A DNA stretch of 64,000 bases, taken from positions 558,001 through 622,000 of the forward strand of contig NZ_FNAG01000002.1 in NCBI RefSeq assembly GCF_900101825.1, given 5' to 3'. How positions within the stretch are numbered: the first letter of the stretch is position 1; every line of letters begins with the position of its first letter. Source of the stretch: Aquimonas voraii (GTDB taxonomy: Bacteria > Pseudomonadota > Gammaproteobacteria > Xanthomonadales > Xanthomonadaceae). Under the pieces are notes generated by a model. That model saw only the letters and a program-made list of their open reading frames with translations. It had not been told where the DNA came from and searched no databases. Position numbers and translations under genes: made by a program. Shown piece by piece: positions 21,931 through 30,529 of the stretch.

Positions 21931-22500
21931 ATGTCCCAGAAAATCCAAGAGCTCGAAGCGCTGTGCTCGCCGGTGGTCCTTGACCTCGGCCTGGAGCTGC
22001 TGGGTATCGAGTACGCGCCCAGCAGCCACCGCAGCGTCCTGCGCATCTACATCGACGCCGAAGGCCGCCACGTCACTTTGGACGATTGCACCGCGGTCAG
22101 TCGCGAGGTGAGCGCCCTGCTCGACGTCAACGATCCGATCCAGGGCAACTATGTCCTGGAAGTCTCGTCCCCCGGATTCGACCGGCCGCTGTTCAAGCCC
22201 GCCCACTTCGAGCGATTTCTGGGCCAGCAGGCCAAGATCGCCCTGCATCTTCCCCACGAGGGGCGCCGCCGCTTCAGCGCCTTCATCCGCGGCGTGGAGG
22301 GTGATGAGGTGCTGGTCGAGCAGGACGGCAAGACTTATCGGCTTGCCCACGACAACATCGCCAAGGCCCGCCTCGTTCCCGATTTCTCCGCGCTCGGCCA
22401 GGGCGAGCCCGTTGAAGTGGATGGCGAGCAGGTCGAGGCCTCCATCTATGAAGATCCTGATGCCAAGCCGGCGCCGCGCCGACCGGGCCGCGGACGCTGA
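21931..22500 (+). CDS. rimP: Ribosome maturation factor RimP
   Basis: A 189-residue protein needed for 30S subunit maturation. VLDLGLELLGIEY, LRIYIDAEGRHVTLDDC and the signature VSSPGFDRPLFKPAHFERFLG are present, followed by the C-terminal SH3-like domain. A CCGGAGG site precedes the ATG at 21931. The tail (residues about 165-189) is longer and more basic/Pro-rich than in E. coli RimP. It is the first protein gene of the operon with nusA, infB, rbfA and truB. Confidence 0.97.
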   Translation: MSQKIQELEALCSPVVLDLGLELLGIEYAPSSHRSVLRIYIDAEGRHVTLDDCTAVSREVSALLDVNDPIQGNYVLEVSSPGFDRPLFKPAHFERFLGQQAKIALHLPHEGRRRFSAFIRGVEGDEVLVEQDGKTYRLAHDNIAKARLVPDFSALGQGEPVEVDGEQVEASIYEDPDAKPAPRRPGRGR

Positions 22501-22571
22501 GCCGCTGTACGTTTACCGACCCCAAGCTTTCCTGACCCCCAGGCGCTGATCCGCCTGCCGGAGACACGACG

Positions 22572-24059
22572 ATGAGCAAAGAACTGCTGCTGGTTGCCGA
22601 AGCTGTTGCCAACGAGAAGGGCGTCGAACGCGGCGTGATCTTCGAGGCACTCGAAGCTGCGCTGGCCTCCGCCGCCAAGAAGCAGTACCCGGAGGAGGAC
22701 GTGCAGATGCGCGTTTCCATCAACCGGGCCAACGGCAGCTACGAAACCTTCCGCGTGTGGGAGGTGGTCGCCGATGACGTGGTGATGGAATCCCCGCACC
22801 ACCAGATCCGCCTTATGGATGCCGTCGACATCAAGCCCGACGCTCAGGTGGGCGAGTTCATCGAGGAGCAGGTCGAGAACGTCGATTTCGGCCGCATCTC
22901 CGCGCAGGCGGCGAAGCAGGTGATCGTGCAGCGGGTGCGCGAGGCCGAGCGTGCCCAGGTCGTGGACGCCTTCAAGCATCGCGTGGGCGAACTCATCACC
23001 GGCATCGTCAAGCGCGTCGAGCGCGGCAACATTTACATCGACCTGGGCGGCAACGCCGAAGCCTTCATCCCCAAGGACAAGTCGATCCCGCGCGACACCC
23101 TGCGCCCGGGCGACCGCGTGCGCGGCTACCTGTACGACGTGCGCTCCGAGGCGCGTGGTCCGCAGCTGTTCGTCAGCCGCGCCGCGCCCGAGTTCATGAT
23201 GTCGCTGTTCAAGCTGGAAGTGCCCGAAGTCGGCCAGGGCCTGGTCGAGATCAAGGGCGCCGCCCGTGACCCGGGCGATCGCGCCAAGATCGCCGTGATC
23301 GCCCATGACACCCGTACTGATCCCATCGGCGCTTGCATCGGCATGCGCGGCTCGCGCGTGCAGGCCGTCAGCAACGAGCTGAACGGTGAGCGCATCGACA
23401 TCGTCCTGTGGAGCGAGAATCCGGCCCAGTTCGTCATCAATGCGATGGCGCCGGCCGAGGTGCAGTCGATCATCGTCGACGAGGAGCGCCACTCCATGGA
23501 CATCGCCGTGGCCGAGGACAAGCTGGCCCAGGCCATCGGCAAGGGTGGCCAGAACGTGAGGCTTGCGTCGAAGCTGACCGGCTGGCAGCTCAACGTGATG
23601 ACCCAGGACCAGGTGGCAGCGAAGAGCGAGGCCGAGCAGGCCAGCGCACGCAAGCTGTTCATGGACCGCATGGAGGTCGACGAGGAAATCGCCGGCATCC
23701 TGGTCAGCGAGGGCTTCAGCACGATCGAGGAAATCGCCTACGTTCCCGCCGCCGAGCTGCTGGCGGTGGAAGGCTTCGACGAGGACATCGTCGAGGAGCT
23801 GCGCGCCCGCGCCCGCGACGCCCTGCTGACCGAGGCGCTCGCTGCCGAGGAGCAGCTGGAGGAGCACAAGCCGGCGGAGGACCTGCTGTCGCTTGAGGGT
23901 ATCGACGACGCGATCGCCTACGCGCTGGCCGCGCGCGGCATCTCGACGCGCGATGACCTCGCTGAGATGGCGGTCGATGAGATCAGCGATATCGAGGGCC
24001 TGGACGCCGAGCGTGCGGCCAAGCTGATCATGGAAGCACGCAAGCACTGGTTCGAATGA
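22572..24059 (+). CDS. nusA: Transcription elongation/termination factor NusA
   Basis: A 495-residue NusA that binds RNA polymerase and acts in pausing, termination and antitermination. It has the N-terminal polymerase-binding domain, an S1 domain (about residues 130-200, VGELITGIVKRVERGNIYIDL-type strands), KH1 and KH2 (IGMRGSRVQAV; IGKGGQNVRLA) and two C-terminal helical acidic repeats, the gammaproteobacterial full-length form. CGGAGA precedes the ATG. It lies 71 nt after rimP. Confidence 0.98.
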   Translation: MSKELLLVAEAVANEKGVERGVIFEALEAALASAAKKQYPEEDVQMRVSINRANGSYETFRVWEVVADDVVMESPHHQIRLMDAVDIKPDAQVGEFIEEQVENVDFGRISAQAAKQVIVQRVREAERAQVVDAFKHRVGELITGIVKRVERGNIYIDLGGNAEAFIPKDKSIPRDTLRPGDRVRGYLYDVRSEARGPQLFVSRAAPEFMMSLFKLEVPEVGQGLVEIKGAARDPGDRAKIAVIAHDTRTDPIGACIGMRGSRVQAVSNELNGERIDIVLWSENPAQFVINAMAPAEVQSIIVDEERHSMDIAVAEDKLAQAIGKGGQNVRLASKLTGWQLNVMTQDQVAAKSEAEQASARKLFMDRMEVDEEIAGILVSEGFSTIEEIAYVPAAELLAVEGFDEDIVEELRARARDALLTEALAAEEQLEEHKPAEDLLSLEGIDDAIAYALAARGISTRDDLAEMAVDEISDIEGLDAERAAKLIMEARKHWFE

Positions 24060-24169
24060 GCGCGCAGGCCGCGCGCGCGCCTCGGGCGCGGGCGCCCTCT
24101 CCGCGGTAGAATTGCCGGCTTGACGCCCGTGTGCGGCGCGGCCGGGCCCATGAATCTTTAGGAAGCCAC

Positions 24170-26923
24170 ATGTCGGAAGTTACGGTACGCACCCTCGCCA
24201 AGTTGACGGGCACCCCGGTCGAGAAGCTCCTTGAGCAGCTCGCCGAGGCCGGCATGAACTTCAGCGGGCCCGACCAGGTGGTGACCAGCGCGGAGAAGAT
24301 GAAGCTGCTCGGCTTCCTGCGCCGCACGCACGGCAAGACCGATGCGCCTGAAGAGGCTGCGGCCCCGCGCCAGATCACGCTCAAGCGCCGCAAGGTCGAA
24401 GAGATCACGGTCGCTGCCGGCAAGCAGAAGACGACCGTGAACGTCGAGGTGCGGCAGAAGCGCACTTACGTGAAGCGCAGTGAGATCTCGGCCACCGACG
24501 ATCCCGATCGCGAAGAGGCGCAGCGCCTGCTGGCCGAATCGCAGGCCCGCCAGGAAGCCGAAGAGGCGGCTCGTCGCGAGGCCGAGCAGCGCAAGGCGGC
24601 CGAAGAGGCCCGCCAGCGCGAGGAAGAAGAGGCTCGACGTCGCCAGCAGGAAGCGCCTGCCCCCGCGGAAGCCAGCGCACCCGAGCCTGCTCCGGCCGCG
24701 GCCCCGATGCCGGCTGCTGCGGCGCCGTCGGCGGCGCCTACCGCCCCGCAGCCGCCCGTGCGCGCACCGGCGTCCAGCGCGCCGACCTCGCGTCCGGCGC
24801 CGCGCAGCGACAGCCCTTCGTCGCGTCCTCCCATGCGTTCAGGCGCTCCGTCCGGCCCCGGTGCGCCGCGTCCGGCGGGGGCGCCCCCGCGCCCCGGCAT
24901 GCGGCCGTCCGGCCCAGGCTCTGCTCCGCCGCCGCCGCCGGGTCCGGCCCGCGGCCGCGATGATCGGCGCGCGCGTCCGGCGCGCGGTGCACCTGCGCGT
25001 CCGGGCGGTGAAGATGATGCCGGTTCGCGCTTCGGGCGCGGCGAGCTGCATCTTTCCGATGCCGGCATGGCGCGTCGTGGCGCCCGCAAGAAGCCCGGCC
25101 AGCGTCGCCAGGAAGCCTCGCGCTCTGGCGGCGGTGCGCACGGCTTCTCGCGCCCGCTGGCGCCGATGACCCGCGAAGTCGCGATCGGTGACAGCATCGT
25201 TGTCGCCGATCTGGCGCAGAAGTTGGCGCTGAAGGGTGCAGAGGTGGTCAAGGCGCTGTTCAAGATGGGTGTGATGGCGACCATCAACCAGACCATCGAT
25301 CACGACACCGCCGTGCTGGTGGTCGAAGAGCTGGGCCACACCGCGGTGCGTGCCAACGAGAACGATGTCGAGGACGCGCTGATCGCCCATGCCGAGCAGA
25401 CCGGCGAGGGCGAGCCGCGCCCGCCGGTGGTTACCATCATGGGTCACGTCGACCACGGCAAGACCTCGCTGCTGGACCACATCCGTCGCACCCGAGTCGC
25501 TTCGGGCGAGGCAGGCGGCATCACCCAGCACATCGGCGCCTACCACGTCGAAACGCCCAAGGGCGTGATCAGCTTCCTCGATACTCCTGGCCATGCGGCC
25601 TTCACGCAGATGCGTGCGCGCGGCGCCAAGCTCACCGACATCGTCGTGCTGGTGGTCGCCGCCGACGACGGCGTCATGCCGCAGACCGTCGAGGCAATCA
25701 AGCACGCCAAGGCTGCTGGGGTTCCGATCATTGTCGCCATCAACAAGATGGACAAGTCGGACGCCAACCCCGACAACGTCAAGCAAGGCTTGGCCAACCA
25801 TGAGGTCATCCCGGAAGAGTGGGGTGGCGACACCCAGTTCGTCCCGGTGTCGGCCAAGACCGGCATGGGCATCGATGCATTGCTCGACGCGATCTCGATC
25901 CAGGCCGAAGTCATGGAGCTGCGCGCCGTCGTCGACGGGCGCGCCACGGGCTCGGTGATCGAGTCCGCGCTGGACAAGGGGCGTGGTCCCGTCGCGACCG
26001 TACTGGTGCAGACCGGCACGCTCAAGAAGGGCGACTTCGTGGTCTGTGGCACCCAGTACGGCCGCGTCCGCGCGCTGTTCGACGAAGCAGGACGCCAGGT
26101 CGAGTCGGCCACGCCTTCGATTCCGGTGGTCATGCTGGGCCTGTCCGGCGTACCGGATGCCGGCGACGACTTCGTGGTGGTCGAGGACGAGCGCCTGGCC
26201 AAGGACGTGGCCCAGCAGCGCGAGGCCAAGAAGCGCGAGTCGCGTCTGGTCAAGCAGGCCGGCAACCGGATGGAAGACATCATGGCCCAGATGGGTCAGG
26301 GCGAAGGCCAGCAGACCTTGAACCTGGTCGTGAAGGCCGATGTGCAGGGGTCGGTCGAGGCCCTGCGCGATTCGCTGACCAGCCTCTCCAACGAACTGAT
26401 CCGCATCAACGTGATCGCCTCCGGCGTAGGCGGCATCAACGAATCCGACGCCACCCTGGCGGCCGCCTCCAAGGCCGTGGTGATCGGCTTTAACGTGCGT
26501 GCGGATGCCGCCGCCCGCCGCGTGATCGAGGCCAACGGCCTCGACCTGCGCTACTTCTCGATCATCTATGACGTGATCGACCAGGTGAAGCAGGTGGCCT
26601 CGGGCCTCCTGGGCAAGGAAGTCCGTGAGGAGATCATCGGCGTCGCCGAGGTCCGCGAGGTCTTCCGCAGCTCGAAGTTCGGTGCTGTCGCCGGTTCGAT
26701 CGTCATCGAGGGTGTGGTCCGCCGCAACAAGCCGATCCGCGTACTGCGCAACCAGACCGTCATCTTCCAGGGCGAGCTGGAGTCGCTGCGCCGCTTCAAG
26801 GACATCGTCGACGAAGTCCGCATGGGCACCGAGTGCGGCATCGCGGTCAAGCAGTACAACGACGTCAAGCCGGGCGACCAGATCGAGTGCTACGAGCGCA
26901 TTGAAGTCCAGCGCACGCTTTGA
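24170..26923 (+). CDS. infB: Translation initiation factor IF-2
   Basis: A 917-residue GTPase that delivers initiator tRNA to the 30S subunit. The ATG at 24170 follows TTTAGGA. The N-terminal IF2N domain ([19 protein letters not shown]) is followed by a long Glu/Arg-rich then Pro/Ala/Arg-rich linker (about residues 100-330), a second IF2N-like segment, and the G domain with [17 protein letters not shown] and NKMDK. Domains II, III and the fMet-tRNA-binding C2 domain follow. A -10-like TAGAAT at 24107 may give an internal promoter. A 146-nt GGGATT-heptamer inverted repeat begins two bases after the stop. Confidence 0.98.
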   Translation: MSEVTVRTLAKLTGTPVEKLLEQLAEAGMNFSGPDQVVTSAEKMKLLGFLRRTHGKTDAPEEAAAPRQITLKRRKVEEITVAAGKQKTTVNVEVRQKRTYVKRSEISATDDPDREEAQRLLAESQARQEAEEAARREAEQRKAAEEARQREEEEARRRQQEAPAPAEASAPEPAPAAAPMPAAAAPSAAPTAPQPPVRAPASSAPTSRPAPRSDSPSSRPPMRSGAPSGPGAPRPAGAPPRPGMRPSGPGSAPPPPPGPARGRDDRRARPARGAPARPGGEDDAGSRFGRGELHLSDAGMARRGARKKPGQRRQEASRSGGGAHGFSRPLAPMTREVAIGDSIVVADLAQKLALKGAEVVKALFKMGVMATINQTIDHDTAVLVVEELGHTAVRANENDVEDALIAHAEQTGEGEPRPPVVTIMGHVDHGKTSLLDHIRRTRVASGEAGGITQHIGAYHVETPKGVISFLDTPGHAAFTQMRARGAKLTDIVVLVVAADDGVMPQTVEAIKHAKAAGVPIIVAINKMDKSDANPDNVKQGLANHEVIPEEWGGDTQFVPVSAKTGMGIDALLDAISIQAEVMELRAVVDGRATGSVIESALDKGRGPVATVLVQTGTLKKGDFVVCGTQYGRVRALFDEAGRQVESATPSIPVVMLGLSGVPDAGDDFVVVEDERLAKDVAQQREAKKRESRLVKQAGNRMEDIMAQMGQGEGQQTLNLVVKADVQGSVEALRDSLTSLSNELIRINVIASGVGGINESDATLAAASKAVVIGFNVRADAAARRVIEANGLDLRYFSIIYDVIDQVKQVASGLLGKEVREEIIGVAEVREVFRSSKFGAVAGSIVIEGVVRRNKPIRVLRNQTVIFQGELESLRRFKDIVDEVRMGTECGIAVKQYNDVKPGDQIECYERIEVQRTL

Positions 26924-26925
26924 AG

Positions 26926-27071
26926 CCGGGATTCGCGATTGGGGAGTCGGGATTCGTTCCCGCCCCAATCGCGAGTGTGCCGTCTCCGCTCCGCATTGAC
27001 GATTTGCGTCGGTTGGAGTGTCAGTCCTGCTGCGCTCTTTCGAATCCCCAATCCCGAATCCCCAATCCCGG
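26926..27071. repeat. GGGATT-heptamer inverted-repeat element (copy 1)
   Basis: The 31-nt ends (26926-26956 and 27041-27071) are built from 7-nt units of the type GGGATT(C/G) and are complementary apart from a few bases, enclosing about 84 nt. The RNA would fold into a long hairpin. It begins 2 nt after the infB stop and ends 6 nt before the rbfA ATG. A second element of the same plan and nearly the same length lies at 35162. Such GGGATTC repeats are common between genes in Xanthomonadales genomes. Confidence 0.8.
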
Positions 27072-27077
27072 CTCTCA

Positions 27078-27419
27078 ATGAAACGCAGCTTCCACCGCAC
27101 AGACCGCGTCTCCGCCCAGCTTCGCCGCGATATCGGCCAGCTGGTGCATGAGGCCGTGCGCGAGCACGGCCTGCCCTCGGTCAGCGTGTCCGACGTGGAA
27201 GTCACCCGCGACATGGCGCACGCCAAGGTCTTCTTCACCGCCCTCCAGCCCGAGCGGGCCAAGGAAGCGCTGAAGGCCCTGAAAGAGCTCGCCAAGGACA
27301 TGCGCATGGAGCTGGGTAAGCGCGTGCGCATGCGCTCCGTGCCGGAGCTGCACTTCCATTACGACGATTCGGTCGATCGCGGCGAGCGCATCGACGCCCT
27401 GCTGCGCGGGCCGGAGTAG
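27078..27419 (+). CDS. rbfA: 30S ribosome-binding factor RbfA
   Basis: A 113-residue cold-adaptation and 16S rRNA maturation factor with the KH-like fold. RTDRVSAQLRRDIGQLV opens the protein and VRMRSVPELHFHYDDS closes the core. The ATG at 27078 fits the family length. The heptamer element ends just before it, so there is no Shine-Dalgarno sequence; translation may depend on the folded element or on coupling. Confidence 0.96.
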   Translation: MKRSFHRTDRVSAQLRRDIGQLVHEAVREHGLPSVSVSDVEVTRDMAHAKVFFTALQPERAKEALKALKELAKDMRMELGKRVRMRSVPELHFHYDDSVDRGERIDALLRGPE

Positions 27420-27425
27420 ATCTCG

Positions 27426-28346
27426 ATGTCGCGTCAGGCGCGCACCGTCTGGCGTCGGCTGGACGGCATTGTCCTGCTCGACAAGCCGGCAGGGATGTCG
27501 TCCAACCAGGCCCTGCAGCGCGCGCGTCACCTGCTGCGCGCTGACAAGGGCGGCCACACCGGTGCGCTCGATCCACTCGCCACCGGCCTCTTGCCGCTCT
27601 GCTTTGGCGAGGCGACCAAGATCGCCGGGCAGTTGCTCGGGGCGCGCAAGGCCTACGAGACCGTCGCTGCGCTCGGCCTCACCACCGACACCGACGATGC
27701 CGACGGTCAGCCGCTGCGCGAACGCGCAGTGCCGACCTTGGATGCCGAACGCATCGAGTCGGCGCTGCACGCGCTGCGCGGCGCCATCCTGCAGGTGCCA
27801 CCGATCTACTCGGCGCTGAAGCGCGGCGGCGAGCCGATGTACCTGCGCGCGCGCCGCGGCGAGTCGCTGGAGCTGGAACCCCGGCCCGTGCAGGTCGACC
27901 GCTTCGATCTGATCGCCATCGAAGGGCAGCGCCTGCGCCTGCATGTCGAGTGCGGCTCGGGGACCTATGTGCGCTCGCTGGTGCGCGATCTCGGCGAGGC
28001 GCTCGGCTGCGGTGCCCACGTCACCGAGTTGCGCCGCCTCTGGGTCGAGCCCTTCCGAAGGCCGCAGATGGTCAGCCTCGAACGCATCGAGGCCGAGGCC
28101 ATGCAGCCTGCGCCTGCTTGGCTGCTGCCGCTGGAGGCCGGGCTTGCCGACTTCCCGCGGGTGGATCTCGACGCCGAGCAGTCGGCGCAGGTGCGTCGCG
28201 GCCAGCGGCCGGCCGGCTTCGCGGCCCTGCCTGCCGGCGCGCATGCCGCCTACGGCCCGGACGGGCAGGCGGTTGCCTTGGTGGAGCGTATCGAGGGCGG
28301 CCTGCTGGCCTCGCTGCGGGTGTTCCTGCCGCGCGAGCCCGACTGA
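27426..28346 (+). CDS. truB: tRNA pseudouridine-55 synthase
   Basis: A 306-residue TruB that makes pseudouridine 55 in the T-loop of tRNAs. The catalytic Asp lies in [36 protein letters not shown] and [16 protein letters not shown] are further family motifs, and a C-terminal PUA-like region is present. It starts 6 nt after rbfA. In many Gammaproteobacteria rpsO and pnp follow truB; here the next gene is yigZ on the other strand. Confidence 0.97.
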   Translation: MSRQARTVWRRLDGIVLLDKPAGMSSNQALQRARHLLRADKGGHTGALDPLATGLLPLCFGEATKIAGQLLGARKAYETVAALGLTTDTDDADGQPLRERAVPTLDAERIESALHALRGAILQVPPIYSALKRGGEPMYLRARRGESLELEPRPVQVDRFDLIAIEGQRLRLHVECGSGTYVRSLVRDLGEALGCGAHVTELRRLWVEPFRRPQMVSLERIEAEAMQPAPAWLLPLEAGLADFPRVDLDAEQSAQVRRGQRPAGFAALPAGAHAAYGPDGQAVALVERIEGGLLASLRVFLPREPD

Positions 28347-28401
28347 GCCAAAGCCCGCGCGCGGGGCAATCCGTCACCGGCCGACCCTGGCGCGGTGCAC
28401 C

Positions 28402-29004
28402 TCAGCTCTCGTCCGCCTTGCCTCTCGTGAGCTGCAGGCGGCCACGGCTGGCTTCACGCAATGCGTGGGCGAAATCCTCGACCCGGTCACTGGCGATGCG
28501 CAGGCCCAGGACCACGCCGTCCGCATCGAACTGCTCGTCGAGCTTCTCCACGCCATGCAGGCCCAGCAGACCGTGGACATCGCCAAGGTCGGTGAAGCCG
28601 CAGCGCAGGCGCAGATCCTGCCTTTCGACGACCGCGACGCGCGGGGCCATGCGCAGGCACTCGGCCGCGCAGCCTCCATAGGCGCGTACCAGACCGCCGG
28701 CACCGAGCTTGATGCCGCCGTACCAGCGCGTCACCACGGCGATCACGCCGTCGAGACCCTGGCCGTCGATGGCGGCAAGGATCGGGCGTCCGGCAGTTCC
28801 CGCCGGCTCGCCGTCGTCGGAGGATCGATACAGCTCACCGAGGCGGAAGGCCCAGCAGTTGTGGGTTGCGGCAGGGTCCGACACCGCGCGCAGGAATCCG
28901 AGGGCGGCCTCGGCGCTGTCAATGGGCGCGGCCTGGCACAGGAAACGACTGCGCTTGATCTCCTGCTCCAGCCTGGCGGGTGCAGCCAGGGTCCAGCGGT
29001 TCAC
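28402..29004 (-). CDS. yigZ: YigZ/IMPACT-family protein
   Basis: A 200-residue member of the IMPACT family (UPF0029 N-terminal domain plus DUF1949). RSSDDGEPAGTAGRP and VVTRWYGGIKLGAGGLVRAYGG are the family signatures. IMPACT proteins are linked to translation control in eukaryotes; the bacterial role is unclear. Its ATG overlaps the stop of the putative anti-sigma gene by 4 nt (ATGA), making it the last gene of the xseA-sigma-anti-sigma-yigZ operon. The convergent truB gene ends 55 nt away. Confidence 0.92.
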   Translation of the reverse strand: MNRWTLAAPARLEQEIKRSRFLCQAAPIDSAEAALGFLRAVSDPAATHNCWAFRLGELYRSSDDGEPAGTAGRPILAAIDGQGLDGVIAVVTRWYGGIKLGAGGLVRAYGGCAAECLRMAPRVAVVERQDLRLRCGFTDLGDVHGLLGLHGVEKLDEQFDADGVVLGLRIASDRVEDFAHALREASRGRLQLTRGKADES

Positions 29005-29924
29005 GGTGCCTCGTTCATCAGGCTGCGCAGATCGCGCGGCAGCACGCGCTGCGGATTGGCGCGCACGAACTCGATCAGGCTGCGCCGCGCCGAATCGACG
29101 TCGCCGCTGTCGCGGCGGGCGCGGATGCGCTCGATCCAGGCGTCCGGCGGAAGCCGGAAATCCTGGACTACCGGCGGGAAGTCCACACCCTCGATCCGCG
29201 TGCCGGTGACGCTGATCTGGTCCAGTGATTCCTGCGGCGGGTGCTTCAGGGAGAAATCCGGCGCTGCGGCTTCGGCTGCGGGCGCCTGCGGCGCTGGCGC
29301 CGGGGCGGCGCGCACCGCCTCGCTGGGCGGCTCGGCAGGGGCGGCGGCGGGCGGCGCGGTCTCATCCACCGTGACACGCGAGGAGGGCTGAGAGATGGCA
29401 GGCCGCAAGCGATCCGCGGCGACCGGCTCGGAGCGCTGCCTGCGCGCTGTCGTTTCCGGGTCGCCTTGCTCGCCAGTGGCGCCACGGCGCGGAATCATCA
29501 GCACTTCGAATTCCGACGTTGTGTCCGCCGGTGCCGAGCCCGGCGCACGCCCGGCCGGTTCCGCCGTATTCCCGCGCACGGGAGCGGCGCGATCGGAGAA
29601 GCCGCCGAGCTGCCAGCCGATGCCCGCCGCCATCACGGCGCCGGCGGCAGTGCCCAGCCACCACAGCGCGCGCGGACGGCGGCGTGCCCGTGCGGGGATC
29701 TGCGGGCTCGGTCGTGGTGCCGCCTCGGCCAGCGCTGCCCGCGCCATCGCCAGCACCCGGGCGTCCAGCGCGGGCGAGGGCGCGTGCGCGGGCAGGGCCC
29801 CCAGCGCGGTCGCGGCTGCCGCTTCTTCGGCGTCGAGCGGCGTGTGCACGGGCGCGGCGCTCTGAGGGGTGTCAGTGGACATCCCGTGGGTGGGCGGCCT
29901 GGAGGGTGGGAGGGGCGTGCTCAT
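29001..29924 (-). CDS. Putative anti-sigma membrane protein with TonB-box-like motif
   Basis: A 307-residue protein of low-complexity Ala/Pro composition. Residues about 1-80 are predicted cytosolic; an Arg-rich stretch (79-85) precedes one membrane helix (about 87-108), so the remainder should be periplasmic. The C-terminal region has LDQISVTGTRI (from residue 234), nearly the same as the motif in the VWA lipoprotein, then a helical segment around WIERIRARRDSGDVDSAR. It overlaps the ECF sigma gene by 4 nt, the position usual for an anti-sigma factor. No classical zinc anti-sigma motif (HxxxCxxC) is present, so the role is inferred from position and topology. Confidence 0.65.
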   Translation of the reverse strand: MSTPLPPSRPPTHGMSTDTPQSAAPVHTPLDAEEAAAATALGALPAHAPSPALDARVLAMARAALAEAAPRPSPQIPARARRRPRALWWLGTAAGAVMAAGIGWQLGGFSDRAAPVRGNTAEPAGRAPGSAPADTTSEFEVLMIPRRGATGEQGDPETTARRQRSEPVAADRLRPAISQPSSRVTVDETAPPAAAPAEPPSEAVRAAPAPAPQAPAAEAAAPDFSLKHPPQESLDQISVTGTRIEGVDFPPVVQDFRLPPDAWIERIRARRDSGDVDSARRSLIEFVRANPQRVLPRDLRSLMNEAP

Positions 29925-30529
29925 CGGCGCAGCCGGTCCTTCAGTTTGTCCAGCGCATAGCGCAGCCGGGACTTCACGGTTTCGCGGCCGGCGCCGGTGA
30001 TGGCGCCGATCTCTTCGAGGCTCAACTCCTGCTCCAGACGCAGCTGCAGGGCAATGCGCTGCTCGTCGGGAAGCTCGGCCAAGGCCAACTGCAGCCGGCG
30101 CGTCTGCTCGAAGGCACTGAGCTGCTCCTCCGGCGTCAACGCGCCGGAGTCGCCAAAGGGGTTGTCGCGGGCCTCGGACTCTTCGGGCAGCACCTCGACA
30201 TTCACCTCAGGACGCTGCCGGCGGTACTGGTCGATCAGCAGGTTGTGGGCGATCTGGTAAAGCCAGGTGGCGAAGCGTGCCTCTGGCTGGAATCGATCGC
30301 GCGCCGCGATCACCCGGCTCCAGACCTCTTGGAAGCACTCCTCGGCGGTTTCGCGTCGGCCCAGGCCACGCTGCAGAAAGCGCATCAGCCCGCCGCGGTG
30401 GCGCGCGTACAGCTGCTCGAAGGCGGCCATGTCACCGCCTGTGAAGCGCTGCATGAGCACGCCATCGTCGGGCTCGCAGGCAGAGCGGGCCTCGAAGCCA
30501 GCGGCGGTTTCGGGGTCCAGGAACCGCAT
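29921..30529 (-). CDS. ECF-family RNA polymerase sigma factor
   Basis: A 202-residue group 4 sigma factor. Region 2 spans about residues 25-95 and includes FEQLYARHRGGLMRFL and the promoter-melting segment FATWLYQIAHNLLIDQYRR; region 4 (about 140-200) has the helix-turn-helix SLEEIGAITGAGRETVKSRL. Its ATG overlaps the xseA stop by one base (TGATG) and its end overlaps the putative anti-sigma gene. The regulon is unknown. No separate promoter was seen, so it is probably transcribed with xseA. Confidence 0.93.
   Translation of the reverse strand: MRFLDPETAAGFEARSACEPDDGVLMQRFTGGDMAAFEQLYARHRGGLMRFLQRGLGRRETAEECFQEVWSRVIAARDRFQPEARFATWLYQIAHNLLIDQYRRQRPEVNVEVLPEESEARDNPFGDSGALTPEEQLSAFEQTRRLQLALAELPDEQRIALQLRLEQELSLEEIGAITGAGRETVKSRLRYALDKLKDRLRR

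Noticed and set aside
24467-25190. Frameshift or repeat expansion in the infB linker
   Set aside because: The Pro/Ala/Arg-rich linker stays in frame between normal IF2N and G domains; such linkers are variable in IF-2.
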